Positions 8,659 through 16,299 of a stretch of 64,000 bases of DNA are shown here, piece by piece. Source of the stretch: JASHSH01 sp036490215 (GTDB lineage Bacteria > Pseudomonadota > Alphaproteobacteria > Rhodospirillales > Magnetospirillaceae); the NCBI GenBank assembly GCA_036490215.1, contig DASXEH010000017.1, positions 62,001-126,000 of the forward strand, given 5' to 3'. Position 1 is the first letter of the stretch. Every line of letters begins with the position of its first letter. A program made the position numbers and the translations under genes. Below the pieces are notes generated by a model that worked only from the letters and a program-made list of their open reading frames with translations, made no database searches and was not told the origin of the DNA.

Positions 8659-9804
8659 TCAGCCAGCCAACGCCGGATGGATCACCTGGCCGTCGCGGGT
8701 CAGCGCGGTGCCTTTGATGATCTCATCGTCCCAATTGATCTTCAGCCCCTTGGTCTCCTTGTCGTAGGAGAGCGTGAGAAAGTTGAGCAGGTTCTTGGCG
8801 AACAGCGCGCTGGTGTCGGCGGCGAGGCGGCTCGGCACGTTGTCGTAACCGACCAAGGTCACGCCGTGTTTCACCACAACCTTGCCGCGTTCGGAGATCG
8901 GGCAGTTGCCGCCGGCTTCGACGGCGAGATCGACGATCACCGAACCGGGGCGCATGTCCTTCACCATCTCCTCGGTGATCAGCACGGGCGCGGGCTTGCC
9001 GGGGATCAGCGCAGTCGAGATGGCGATGTCAGTCTTCTTCAGTGTCTCATGGATCTTCGCCGACTGTTTCTGCGCGTAGTCGGCGCTCATTTCTTTGGCA
9101 TAGCCGCCGGTGGTCTCGGCGTTCTTCGCGGCGTCGGGATCGACCTCGACGAATTTGCCGCCAAGCGATTCCACCTGTTCCTTCACCGCGGGGCGAACGT
9201 CGAAAGCGAAGACCACCGCGCCCATGCGCTTGGCCGTCGCGATCGCCTGCAACCCGGCAACGCCGGCGCCCAGAATCAACACCTTGGCCGGCGCCACGGT
9301 GCCGGCCGCCGTCATCATCATCGGCATCGCGCGGCCATAATGCGCGGCGGCGTCGAGCACCGCTTTGTAGCCGGCAAGATTGCTCTGCGACGACAGCACG
9401 TCCATGTTCTGCGCGCGGCTGATGCGCGGCAGCATCTCCATCGCGAAGGCGTTGACGCCCGCACCGGCATAAGCGCCGGCTTGATCCTTGTTCTGCAACG
9501 CCGCCAGATGGGCGATCAGCACCGCGCCGCGCTTGAACAGCGCGAGTTCGTCGTCGCCTTCGGCCGCAGACATCGGCCGCGTCACCTTGAGGACGATATC
9601 GGCATCGCCCAGCGTCGCGCGCGCATCGGCGGCGATCGTTGCGCCGGCGGCAACAAAAGCGTTGTCGGGAATCGCGGCGCCATTACCCGCGCCCGTTTCG
9701 ACGATCACGTCGAATCCCATGCCCACATATTTTTTGACGGTGTCCGGCGAGGCGGCAACCCGGTCTTCGCCGGCGCGGCGCTCCTTCGGAATGGCGATTT
9801 TCAT
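8659..9804 (-). CDS. pntAA: NAD(P) transhydrogenase alpha subunit, NAD-binding part
   Basis: The soluble 381-residue domain I binds NAD(H). Family landmarks are MKIAIPKERRAGEDRVAASP at the start, the Rossmann segment VLILGAGVAGLQAIATAKRMG, and the alanine-dehydrogenase-like core. The open frame runs to 9912, but the extra 36 codons are unlike PntA and the ATG at 9804 has a GAAGGG site. First gene of the pnt operon; a repeat-filled gap of 186 bases separates it from pntAB. Confidence 0.95.
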   Translation of the reverse strand: MKIAIPKERRAGEDRVAASPDTVKKYVGMGFDVIVETGAGNGAAIPDNAFVAAGATIAADARATLGDADIVLKVTRPMSAAEGDDELALFKRGAVLIAHLAALQNKDQAGAYAGAGVNAFAMEMLPRISRAQNMDVLSSQSNLAGYKAVLDAAAHYGRAMPMMMTAAGTVAPAKVLILGAGVAGLQAIATAKRMGAVVFAFDVRPAVKEQVESLGGKFVEVDPDAAKNAETTGGYAKEMSADYAQKQSAKIHETLKKTDIAISTALIPGKPAPVLITEEMVKDMRPGSVIVDLAVEAGGNCPISERGKVVVKHGVTLVGYDNVPSRLAADTSALFAKNLLNFLTLSYDKETKGLKINWDDEIIKGTALTRDGQVIHPALAG

Positions 9805-9959
9805 TGCGAGGCCCTTCTGAGCGGCAGGACGTTTGTTTGTCTGATGATTAACGCCAAGATGCCCAATCGGGGCCGATTGTCCAAGGGGCGAAATGACGAA
9901 ATCGGACGACAAGGTTATGGGGACACTCGTCTTTCTGTCCTCGCCGTCCTATTTATGCT

Positions 9960-9981
9960 ATTAGATTGCACACAACTTAAT
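9960..9981. promoter_or_regulatory. Imperfect OhrR-type operator before ohrR
   Basis: ATTAGATTG, four bases, then CAACTTAAT. Its half-site matches the perfect palindrome at 10522-10549, so the two are probably bound by the same regulator. The position, about 20-40 bases before the ohrR start, fits autoregulation. Confidence 0.72.
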
Positions 9982-10001
9982 TGTTTGCTCGGATGGCGGT
10001 C

Positions 10002-10457
10002 ATGCCCGATGGAAACCCAACCCCGACGCTGAACGATCAGCTTTGCTTCGCGCTCTACTCGACGGCCCATGCGGTCACGCGCGCCTATAAGCCGCTGCTC
10101 GACGAATACGGCCTGACCTATCCCCAGTACCTCGTGTTGCTGGTGCTGTGGGAGCAGGACGGGATGTCGGTGAAGGATATCGGCGACCGGTTGTTCCTCG
10201 ATTCCGGCACGCTGACCCCGCTGCTGAAGCGCATGGAGGCGGCGGGGTTCGTCAAACGCAGCCGCGACCCCGAAGACGAACGGCAGTTGCGGGTCAACTT
10301 GACCGCCAAGGCTCACGACCTCCGCGCCAAGTCGCAGGAGATCGCCTACAAGCTGTTCTGCGATTTCGGCCGGTCGTTGCCCGAACTGGTGGCGCTGCGT
10401 GAAGATTTGACGAACCTCCGCGGCGAACTCCAAAAAAGCCAGAATCAGCCCGAATAG
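10002..10457 (+). CDS. ohrR: Organic hydroperoxide sensor/repressor OhrR (MarR family)
   Basis: A winged-helix repressor of about 151 residues that senses organic peroxides. The conserved sensing cysteine lies in LNDQLCFALYSTAH near the N-terminus, as in OhrR. The recognition region SVKDIGDRLFLDSGTLTPLL and wing RDPEDERQLRVNLT follow. In-frame starts at 9981 (TTG), 9993 and 10002 are possible; I chose 10002 because the protein then begins like family members. The ohr gene follows, with a matching palindrome in the gap. Confidence 0.9.
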   Translation: MPDGNPTPTLNDQLCFALYSTAHAVTRAYKPLLDEYGLTYPQYLVLLVLWEQDGMSVKDIGDRLFLDSGTLTPLLKRMEAAGFVKRSRDPEDERQLRVNLTAKAHDLRAKSQEIAYKLFCDFGRSLPELVALREDLTNLRGELQKSQNQPE

Positions 10458-10521
10458 TCTCGGCGAACGGTCCGGAAGCCCGTTCCAAGGTCGTGAAAAG
10501 TCTAGCGATTTTAAGTTGTGT

Positions 10522-10549
10522 AAAATTAGATTGTGCACAATCTAATTTT
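10522..10549. promoter_or_regulatory. Perfect 28-bp palindromic operator before ohr
   Basis: Half-site AAAATTAGATTG, central TGCA, then the exact reverse complement. Flanking GTTG and CAAC extend the symmetry. It lies 43 bases upstream of the ohr start, in AT-rich sequence unlike its surroundings. Inferred to be the OhrR binding site because a degenerate copy precedes ohrR. Confidence 0.82.
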
Positions 10550-10592
10550 CAACTACAACGGCTGCGTTGAAACAAACATTGGGAGAACCACC

Positions 10593-11018
10593 ATGGTCGA
10601 TAAACCCAAAGTCCTCTATGTCGCTCATGCCTCAGCCAAGGGCGGCCGCGACGGTCAAGCCGGGACGGACGACAACAAGCTCTCGGTCACCCTGGCGCGC
10701 CCCAAGGAATTGGGGGGCAATGGCGCCGGCGTGAATCCCGAACAGCTTTTCGCCACCGGCTATTCGGCGTGCTTCCTGAGCGCGATGCAGTTCGTCGCCG
10801 GCCAGCAGAAAGAGACCGTGCCGGCTGACACCACCGTCTCCGCCGATGTCGGCATCGGCCCGATCGACCATGGCTTCGCGCTCGATATTCAGCTGCACGT
10901 GAAGATCCCTGGCTGGGACAAGGCCAAGGCCGAAGCGCTGGTGCATAAGGCGCATGAAGTGTGCCCCTACTCCAATGCCACGCGTAACAACGTCGATGTA
11001 CGCCTCTCGGTAGAGTAA
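10593..11018 (+). CDS. ohr: Organic hydroperoxide resistance protein Ohr
   Basis: The 141-residue OsmC/Ohr-family thiol peroxidase reduces organic hydroperoxides in the cytoplasm. Both catalytic cysteines are visible, in GYSACFLSAMQF and HEVCPYSNATRNN. ATG 10593 has GGGAGAACCACC just upstream. It is preceded by the 28-bp palindrome and by ohrR, the standard regulator pair. Confidence 0.95.
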   Translation: MVDKPKVLYVAHASAKGGRDGQAGTDDNKLSVTLARPKELGGNGAGVNPEQLFATGYSACFLSAMQFVAGQQKETVPADTTVSADVGIGPIDHGFALDIQLHVKIPGWDKAKAEALVHKAHEVCPYSNATRNNVDVRLSVE

Positions 11019-11027
11019 ACTCTGCGC

Positions 11028-11837
11028 ATGCTGGCTCGCCGCGCCGCGCTGGTCCTCGCCTTAGCCATTCTAGCGGCGGGACCGGCTCGGGCGGCGGAAC
11101 CGGTAACCCTGTATATGCAGGGCTGGTGGGGCGGTCTCAAAGGCGCCGATATCCAATTCACCATCGATGAAGAGAACGGCGGCTGGCAAAGCCGCTTTGC
11201 CATTCGTGGCGCCGGCATGGTCCGCTGGCTGACCAAGCTCGAAGCCGAAGCGGGCGGTCATGGCAAGCTCGGCCCCGGCGGCGACCAACCCGATTCCTAT
11301 ACCCAACACGTCGTCTCGAACAAAAGCGAGCGCACCGTCGAACTCGCTTTCCGCGGTGATCCGCCGACCGGCTCGCGCATTTCCGACCGCGAAACCTATA
11401 TCGATCCAACCCAGCAGGCGCGCGATCCCGAGAACGTGCCCGATCTGCCGGAGGCGCAGCGCCGCGACACGATGGACCCGATCGCGGCGATCCTCTCGCT
11501 CGGCCATCGCGCGGTGACGGGCGACAAGCACTTCACCCTGCCGGTCTATGACGGGCGGCGGCGCTTCGATCTCGAAGTGACCGTGACCGGTCCGAACCAT
11601 CATGGTTTGCTGGGCACGCAGACCAACACGATCGATGCGGTGGCCATCGTCCATCCGATCGGCGGCTTCAAGCCCTATCACATGAAACTGTGGACCAACG
11701 CCAAGTTCGACGTCTATCTCGATCCCAATCGGGGGCTACCGCTACAAATCTCGTCGTCGAGCTTTATCGCAGCCGCGGTTCTGACCACCAAAGCCGTGTG
11801 CCCCGGTCAGACCAGTTGCATACCGGCGGACAAATGA
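11028..11837 (+). CDS. Exported DUF3108-type protein
   Basis: The 269-residue protein begins with a clear signal peptide (MLARRAALVLALAILAAGPA, then cleavage near ARA). The core LSLGHRAVTGDKHFTLPVYD followed by GRRRFDLEVTV is the hallmark of DUF3108 proteins, predicted periplasmic beta-rich proteins of unknown function. It follows ohr by 9 bases, so co-transcription is possible, but no functional link to peroxide defence is evident. Confidence 0.75.
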   Translation: MLARRAALVLALAILAAGPARAAEPVTLYMQGWWGGLKGADIQFTIDEENGGWQSRFAIRGAGMVRWLTKLEAEAGGHGKLGPGGDQPDSYTQHVVSNKSERTVELAFRGDPPTGSRISDRETYIDPTQQARDPENVPDLPEAQRRDTMDPIAAILSLGHRAVTGDKHFTLPVYDGRRRFDLEVTVTGPNHHGLLGTQTNTIDAVAIVHPIGGFKPYHMKLWTNAKFDVYLDPNRGLPLQISSSSFIAAAVLTTKAVCPGQTSCIPADK

Positions 11838-11875
11838 ATCAAAATGAACCGCCCAAAAGAAAGCTTCAACCAAGG

Positions 11876-11914
11876 CCTCATCCTGAGGTGCGAGCGCAGC
11901 GAGCCTCGAAGGAT
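11876..11914. repeat. Left terminal inverted repeat (family A), cassette 1
   Basis: Begins CCTCATCCTGAGGTGCGAGC and ends CCTCGAAGGAT. Each end can also fold on itself into a hairpin. Confidence 0.9.
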
Positions 11915-11948
11915 GAGTCGCACTTGCGAGCTGCCAGAGTAGTATCCC

Positions 11949-12281
11949 ATGACTTTCGTTTATATGATCCGGTGTGCTGATGGCTCATATTATGTGGGTT
12001 CGACTCGCGTAGCAGTCGAATAGCGCAGCGCCGAGCACAATGGACAGAAGTTTGATGGCTATACTGCATCTCGAGTCCCAGTATCACTCGTATGGTCACA
12101 GGAGTTTCAACTGATCACCGATGCGATCGCCGCCGAGCGCCAAATCAAGGGATGGAGCCGCGCGAAGAAAGAAGCGTTGATCGCGGGTACACTCCCGCGA
12201 TTACAACAATTGGCAAAGCGACGCGCGGGAAGACCCAATCCTTCGAGGCTCGCTACGCTCGCACCTCAGGATGAGGAATAG
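11949..12281 (+). pseudogene. GIY-YIG endonuclease-domain gene with in-frame TAG
   Basis: From ATG 11949 the frame reads MTFVYMIRCADGSYYVGSTR, then reaches TAG at 12021-12023 (codon 25) and continues open to TAG at 12279-12281. The continuation is clearly homologous to the intact copy at 32474-32803: AEHN, then QEFQLITDAIAAERQIKGWS, then RAKKEALIAG. The stop falls just before the conserved arginine of the GIY-YIG active-site helix. The C-terminal tail is translated from the right palindrome. One nonsense change is the only visible defect, so the loss may be recent. Stop readthrough is an unlikely alternative. Confidence 0.85.
12238..12276. repeat. Right terminal inverted repeat (family A), cassette 1
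   Basis: Begins ATCCTTCGAGGCTCGCTACG and ends CCTCAGGATGAGG. It supplies the last codons of the GIY-YIG frame and overlaps the possible ATG (12271) of the following MFS gene. Confidence 0.9.
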
Positions 12282-13446
12282 AAATAATATCCTTCCACAC
12301 CCCTTCCCGCCGGGTTCCTTGACCACTCGCACCCCTGCGCAACTGGCCACCTATCTCTCCTTCTTCGCGGCGGGATTTGGCCTGGCCTGTTGGGCACCTC
12401 TAGTGCCCTTCGCCAAGGCGCGCACCGGCGTCGACGATGGCGAGTTGGGCCTGCTGCTGCTCTGCCTGGGGATCGGCTCGATCGTAACCATGCCGCTGAC
12501 TGGCTGGCTGAGCACACGATGGGGCACCAAGCCGATCGCCATCGGCGGCGGCATCGGCCTCGCGCTGATGCTGCCGCTTCTGTCGGTGGCGGACACGCCG
12601 GCGCTGCTGGCCGCGGTGTTGCTCCTGTTCGGTGCATCGCTCGGCACACTCGACGTGGCCATGAACATCCACGCCGTCGAAGTCGAGCGCCAGCTTGGCC
12701 GGCCGTTGATGTCGGGCTTTCATGGCATGTTCAGCATCGGCGGCTTCGCCGGCTCGGGCGGCATGACGGTGCTGCTCTCGAATGCCATGCCCCCATCCCT
12801 GGCGGCGCTGGCCGGCGGCGTTCTGACCTTGGTGGCGATCATCCTGGCCTGGCCGCGACTGCTGACGGCACGCGGCGAGCCAACCAAGTTCGTGCTGCCG
12901 CGCGGCATCGTGTTGCTCCTCGCTCTGCTCTGCGCCATCACCTTCCTGGTCGAAGGTTCGCTGCTCGATTGGAGCGCGCTGCTGGTGATCGATCGGGGAC
13001 TCGCCGATGCCACGCATGGCGGTTTCGGCTACATGCTGTTTGCGATCGCCATGACGGTCGGCCGCGTGACGGGTGACCGCGTGGTCGCCTGGGCCGGCAA
13101 TCGCCGCGTCCTGATTTGGGGCGGCGTGCTGGCCGTCGCCGGCTTCGCGGTGCTGCTGACCGCGTCGCTGAACGTGATCGCACTGGCCGGCTTTCTGCTG
13201 ATCGGACTCGGCGCGTCGAACCTCGTGCCGGTTCTGGTCCGTCTGGCGGGCCGGCAAACGGTGATGCCGGCTGGCCTCGCCGTCGCGGCGATCACGGTCA
13301 CGGGTTATGCCGGTATCTTGGCAGGCCCGGCCGGCGTCGGTTTCGTCTCCCGCACCTTCGACCTGCCGACCGCGTTCTGGGCTCTGGCCGGGCTGATGAG
13401 CCTGGTGCCGCTGCTGGCGCGGCCCGTCACCCGCAGCGACGGTTAG
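12271..13446 (+). CDS. MFS transporter (YbjJ-like)
   Basis: An integral membrane protein of about 391 residues with 10-12 hydrophobic helices. The motif GWLSTRWGTKPIAIGGGIGL in the loop after helix 2 is the MFS signature. The stretch LDVAMNIHAVEVERQLGRPL followed by SGFHGMFSIGG is typical of the YbjJ branch, whose substrates are unknown. The ATG at 12271 lies inside the inverted repeat of cassette 1; TTG at 12319 (LTTRTPAQLATYL) is an equally plausible native start, in which case the cassette inserted immediately upstream. Confidence 0.82.
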   Translation: MRNRNNILPHPFPPGSLTTRTPAQLATYLSFFAAGFGLACWAPLVPFAKARTGVDDGELGLLLLCLGIGSIVTMPLTGWLSTRWGTKPIAIGGGIGLALMLPLLSVADTPALLAAVLLLFGASLGTLDVAMNIHAVEVERQLGRPLMSGFHGMFSIGGFAGSGGMTVLLSNAMPPSLAALAGGVLTLVAIILAWPRLLTARGEPTKFVLPRGIVLLLALLCAITFLVEGSLLDWSALLVIDRGLADATHGGFGYMLFAIAMTVGRVTGDRVVAWAGNRRVLIWGGVLAVAGFAVLLTASLNVIALAGFLLIGLGASNLVPVLVRLAGRQTVMPAGLAVAAITVTGYAGILAGPAGVGFVSRTFDLPTAFWALAGLMSLVPLLARPVTRSDG

Positions 13447-13546
13447 GCACCCCGATCGGCCTTGGACCAGTTTCTGCGTTCTATCGAGCCAGCGTCGCTG
13501 GCATAGGGCAGTGCAACGGAAAATAGGGGATAACGAAAAAAGCCGA

Positions 13547-14479
13547 TTACAGGCCGAGATAATCGCGGATCAGCATCGTGATCTCGCGCACCGCTTCCAC
13601 CGCCTCGTCCGGCGACAACGCCGATTGACGCGTGGCCGTGGACAAATGCGGCATCAGGCGTAGGTCGGTCTTGAGCGGTCGTGTCGGCGACTGGATGATG
13701 CGGCGCGCCACGCCGGTCATGCAGGCAGCGATTTCCGCCACATGGGCCGTCTCGGAGTTGCGGTAGCGGTTGATGATGGTCTCGGTCTTGCTGACCAGAT
13801 AGCCGAGATCGCGGCGCAGGTCCTCTTCGGTGCCGCGGCCGTCGTAGTAAGTCATGATACGGGTGGTCAGCGTATTGATCGCATCTTGCTTATAGCTGCC
13901 CTGCTTCTCGGACACGTCGCGCCAGGCCCGCGCGACCTGCTGACGGATCTGAGTGACGTGCATGCTATCGACGGTCTTGCAGCGCAGGCTGTTGGGCACG
14001 TTGACGAAGCTGAAGCCGTCGCCGCGGCGCAGCGCTTTGCGCCGATTGGGGCCGATATATTCCTCGCCGACGACGAAGGGTTTGCGCGGCCGCGCCAGAT
14101 TGTCGAAGCGCTGCGAAATTTTTCCCGGCGTCATCGGCTTGCGGATCAGATCGTCGACGCCCGCGCCGATCAGGCTCTGCACCTGATCGCGACCGGAAAG
14201 ACTGACCATGGCGACGATATGCAGGAAGGGATTGCGGCCGATTTCGTTGTGCCGGATGCGCTGCATCGTTTCGCGGAACTTGAGGCCGGGAAGCTCAATG
14301 TCGCAGAGAAGCACATCGACCGTCTGATTCTCGAGCGCGTCGCGCAGCCCTTCGAAGTCGCGGCAAACGGAGAACTCGCGCAGACCGCGCGAGAACAGTG
14401 CCGCGTTGATGACGTTGCCCATCTCCGCCTTCGGCTCGGCGAGAATGACATTCACGTTCTCAAAATTCGGCGGGGCCAT
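13547..14479 (-). CDS. Orphan response regulator with C-terminal helical domain
   Basis: The 310-residue protein has an N-terminal receiver domain (residues about 10-130) with the phospho-acceptor in VDVLLCDIELPG and a conserved lysine in DDLIRKPMTPGK. A GEEYIGPNRRKALRRGD linker, common after receiver domains in Alphaproteobacteria, leads into about 150 helical residues without a recognised output motif. No kinase lies nearby. It converges with the MFS gene. Confidence 0.82.
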   Translation of the reverse strand: MAPPNFENVNVILAEPKAEMGNVINAALFSRGLREFSVCRDFEGLRDALENQTVDVLLCDIELPGLKFRETMQRIRHNEIGRNPFLHIVAMVSLSGRDQVQSLIGAGVDDLIRKPMTPGKISQRFDNLARPRKPFVVGEEYIGPNRRKALRRGDGFSFVNVPNSLRCKTVDSMHVTQIRQQVARAWRDVSEKQGSYKQDAINTLTTRIMTYYDGRGTEEDLRRDLGYLVSKTETIINRYRNSETAHVAEIAACMTGVARRIIQSPTRPLKTDLRLMPHLSTATRQSALSPDEAVEAVREITMLIRDYLGL

Positions 14480-14683
14480 GGACGGAAGTTCTCCCCCGGA
14501 CCGCGCCGTTGCGACGGCGCGCGTATTCTACAAATTCTCAGGCCAGACAAATTATGCGCGCCGCATGCATAAGCGGCGATGCATAGGCCCCCCCCAATGG
14601 ATCGCAGCTTATCGACGGTCCGCCGGGGTTGCAATCGGCCCCCTGCGGCGGCGGCCATCAAACCCGATACGACGACCCGCATC

Positions 14684-14716
14684 GGCAATATAGTTGACTC
14701 CGTCAACTATATTGCC
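14684..14716. promoter_or_regulatory. Perfect 15-bp inverted repeat (operator) before the MarR-GNAT gene
   Basis: GGCAATATAGTTGAC, three bases (TCC), then its exact reverse complement. It ends 32 bases before the chosen start of the MarR-GNAT gene. AT-rich palindromes of this size are typical MarR operators, so autoregulation is inferred. Confidence 0.8.
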
Positions 14717-14748
14717 CACCCTGAATCAGACCACTCATGGAGGACCCG

Positions 14749-15729
14749 ATGCCTGCCTCAGCCGCCCGCTCCACCGCCGCAGCGCGTCCCGTTGCTGCAC
14801 GCCAGATCGCCGGCACGCGGCAGTTCAATCGCTTCTATACCCGCCGGATCGGCGTGCTGGAGGAAGGGCTGACCGGCACGTCCTTCACGCTGACCGAGGC
14901 GCGGGTACTGTACGAGTTGGCCCATCGCGACGCGACGACGTCGGTCGTGCTCTGCCGCGATCTCGGCATCGACGCCGGCTATCTCAGCCGCATCCTCGCG
15001 CGCTTCGCCAAACGCGGGCTGACCAGCCGCACGCGCTCGGCCGAGGATGGCCGCGAACGGCCGATCGTCCTCACCGCGCGCGGGCGCAAGGTCTTTGCCG
15101 GCATCAATCAGGCGTCGGACAAGCAGATCACGGCGCTGCTGGCGCCGCTGCCGCCGCGGGCGCGGCAGGATCTGCTGGGTGCGATGACGACGATCGAGAA
15201 ACTGCTCGACGCGCCCACGGCGAGCAACGGGGCTGGCGATGCAAAGCCGGCCGAGGTGATCCTCCGTGCACCGAAGCCCGGCGATCTCGGCTGGGTGGTG
15301 CATCGCCATGGTGCGCTCTACGCCGCGGAATACGGGTACGAAGCGAGCTTCGAGCACATGGTGGCCGTGATCGCCGCACAGTTCGCCAAGAACTTCGATC
15401 CCGCACGCGAGGCCTGCTGGATCGCGGAATACCAGGGCGAGGTGGCCGGCGCGATCTTCCTCATGAAGGAGAGCGACGAGATGGCGCGGCTGCGCCTGTT
15501 CTATGTCGAGCCCAGCGCGCGCGGCCTGGGCATCGGCTCGAAACTGGTGGCGGCCTGCATCGCCGGGGCGCGCCAATTCGGCTATCACAAACTGACGCTG
15601 TGGACGCAGACCGAACTGGTTTCGGCGCGGCGTATTTACGCCGCGGCCGGATTAACAGTGGTTGGCGAAAAGCCGCATCACTCCTGGGGCCGCGATCTGA
15701 TCGGCCAGGATTGGATGATGGAGTTGTAG
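14749..15729 (+). CDS. MarR-GNAT fusion regulator/acetyltransferase
   Basis: The 326-residue protein has an N-terminal MarR winged helix (about residues 30-140; SVVLCRDLGIDAGYLSRILA recognition region, wing around SRTRSAEDGRERPIVL) joined to a C-terminal GNAT domain (about 165-320). The GNAT acetyl-CoA loop is seen in LFYVEPSARGLGIGSKLVAA. Such fusions are known, but their substrates are mostly unknown. I start at 14749 because GGAGG lies 5 bases upstream; the ATG at 14737 lies before that site. Confidence 0.88.
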   Translation: MPASAARSTAAARPVAARQIAGTRQFNRFYTRRIGVLEEGLTGTSFTLTEARVLYELAHRDATTSVVLCRDLGIDAGYLSRILARFAKRGLTSRTRSAEDGRERPIVLTARGRKVFAGINQASDKQITALLAPLPPRARQDLLGAMTTIEKLLDAPTASNGAGDAKPAEVILRAPKPGDLGWVVHRHGALYAAEYGYEASFEHMVAVIAAQFAKNFDPAREACWIAEYQGEVAGAIFLMKESDEMARLRLFYVEPSARGLGIGSKLVAACIAGARQFGYHKLTLWTQTELVSARRIYAAAGLTVVGEKPHHSWGRDLIGQDWMMEL

Positions 15730-15737
15730 AAAAGACC

Positions 15738-15817
15738 GTCATTGCGAGGAACAAAGTGACGAAGCAATTCAGACCACCAAGAAAACTGGATTGCTTCGCT
15801 ACGCTCGCAATGACGAT
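15738..15817. repeat. Palindromic repeat, family B
   Basis: 80 bp with outer ends CGTCATTGCGAG and CTCGCAATGACG and inner GAAGCAATTC / GGATTGCTTC arms. It fills the gap between the convergent MarR-GNAT and YXWGXW genes. Confidence 0.9.
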
Positions 15818-15835
15818 TAAATGAACTCGCTCGAC

Positions 15836-16249
15836 TCAGCGCCAATGACCCTCGACCCAGATCCAACCGTCGGGGCGATGATTCCAATGACCTTCGACCC
15901 AGCGGGCGCCGTGACGCGGCCGTTCGACATAGTGACCCGCCTCCCACACATAGCCGTGGCCATCCCAGCGCCAGCGTCCATGGACCCACACGACGTGATC
16001 CGGCGGACCGGGCGGCGGCGGGGGAACCGCTTCGACGCGCGGCGGCGGCGGCGCGCCGGGGGCCAAATCGAGGGTTACGCCGAGTTCGGCAGCTTTAGCG
16101 GCGGTCGCCATTGTCGCCATGCCCAGCGACAACGCGATCGCCGTAGCGCACAGAGCAACTTGGCGTGTACGGACTTCATGTAGGGATATCTCCTTTTTGG
16201 TCTTACGCGACCAAGAGGAGACATCCCAAATGCGGCCACCGAATGGCAA
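15836..16249 (-). CDS. YXWGXW-repeat exported protein; start unclear, possible frameshift
   Basis: The mature region is a proline run (APGAPPPPRVEAVPPPPPGP) followed by Trp/His-rich repeats such as WVHGRWRWDGHGYVWEAGHY and WVEGHWNHRPDGWIWVEGHW, typical of YXWGXW envelope proteins. A signal peptide core (TRQVALCATAIALSLGMATM) is in the same frame. The only ATG with a good ribosome-binding site (AAGGAGAT, ATG at 16179) is in another frame. The in-frame ATG at 16249 adds 22 unlikely residues. One lost base just after the 16179 ATG would explain this. Function unknown. Confidence 0.6.
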   Translation of the reverse strand: MPFGGRIWDVSSWSRKTKKEISLHEVRTRQVALCATAIALSLGMATMATAAKAAELGVTLDLAPGAPPPPRVEAVPPPPPGPPDHVVWVHGRWRWDGHGYVWEAGHYVERPRHGARWVEGHWNHRPDGWIWVEGHWR

Positions 16250-16299
16250 CAGGGGCCGCGATTCTTTCCGCTAAATTATATTCGCAACGGTGAGCCACA

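Larger units (their letters stand above)
11876..12276. mobile_element. Cassette 1: GIY-YIG gene between near-perfect 39-bp inverted repeats
   Basis: The 401-bp unit starts with a family A palindrome (11876-11914) and ends with its inverted copy (12238-12276). By eye the two ends agree at 38 of 39 positions. The interior is a GIY-YIG reading frame broken by TAG. Interior base composition is less GC-rich than the host. No flanking target duplication is obvious. A solo palindrome at 35265-35303 matches the inverse of the left end at all 39 positions. Confidence 0.78.

Noticed and set aside
11866..12290. Target-site duplication flanking GIY-YIG cassette 1
   Set aside because: Bases just outside the inverted repeats (AAGG on the left, AATAG on the right) do not match, so I make no claim for a duplication.
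13447..13546. Terminator for the convergent MFS and response-regulator genes
   Set aside because: The 100-base gap has an A-run (GAAAAAAG) but no adjacent stable stem, so no terminator is called.
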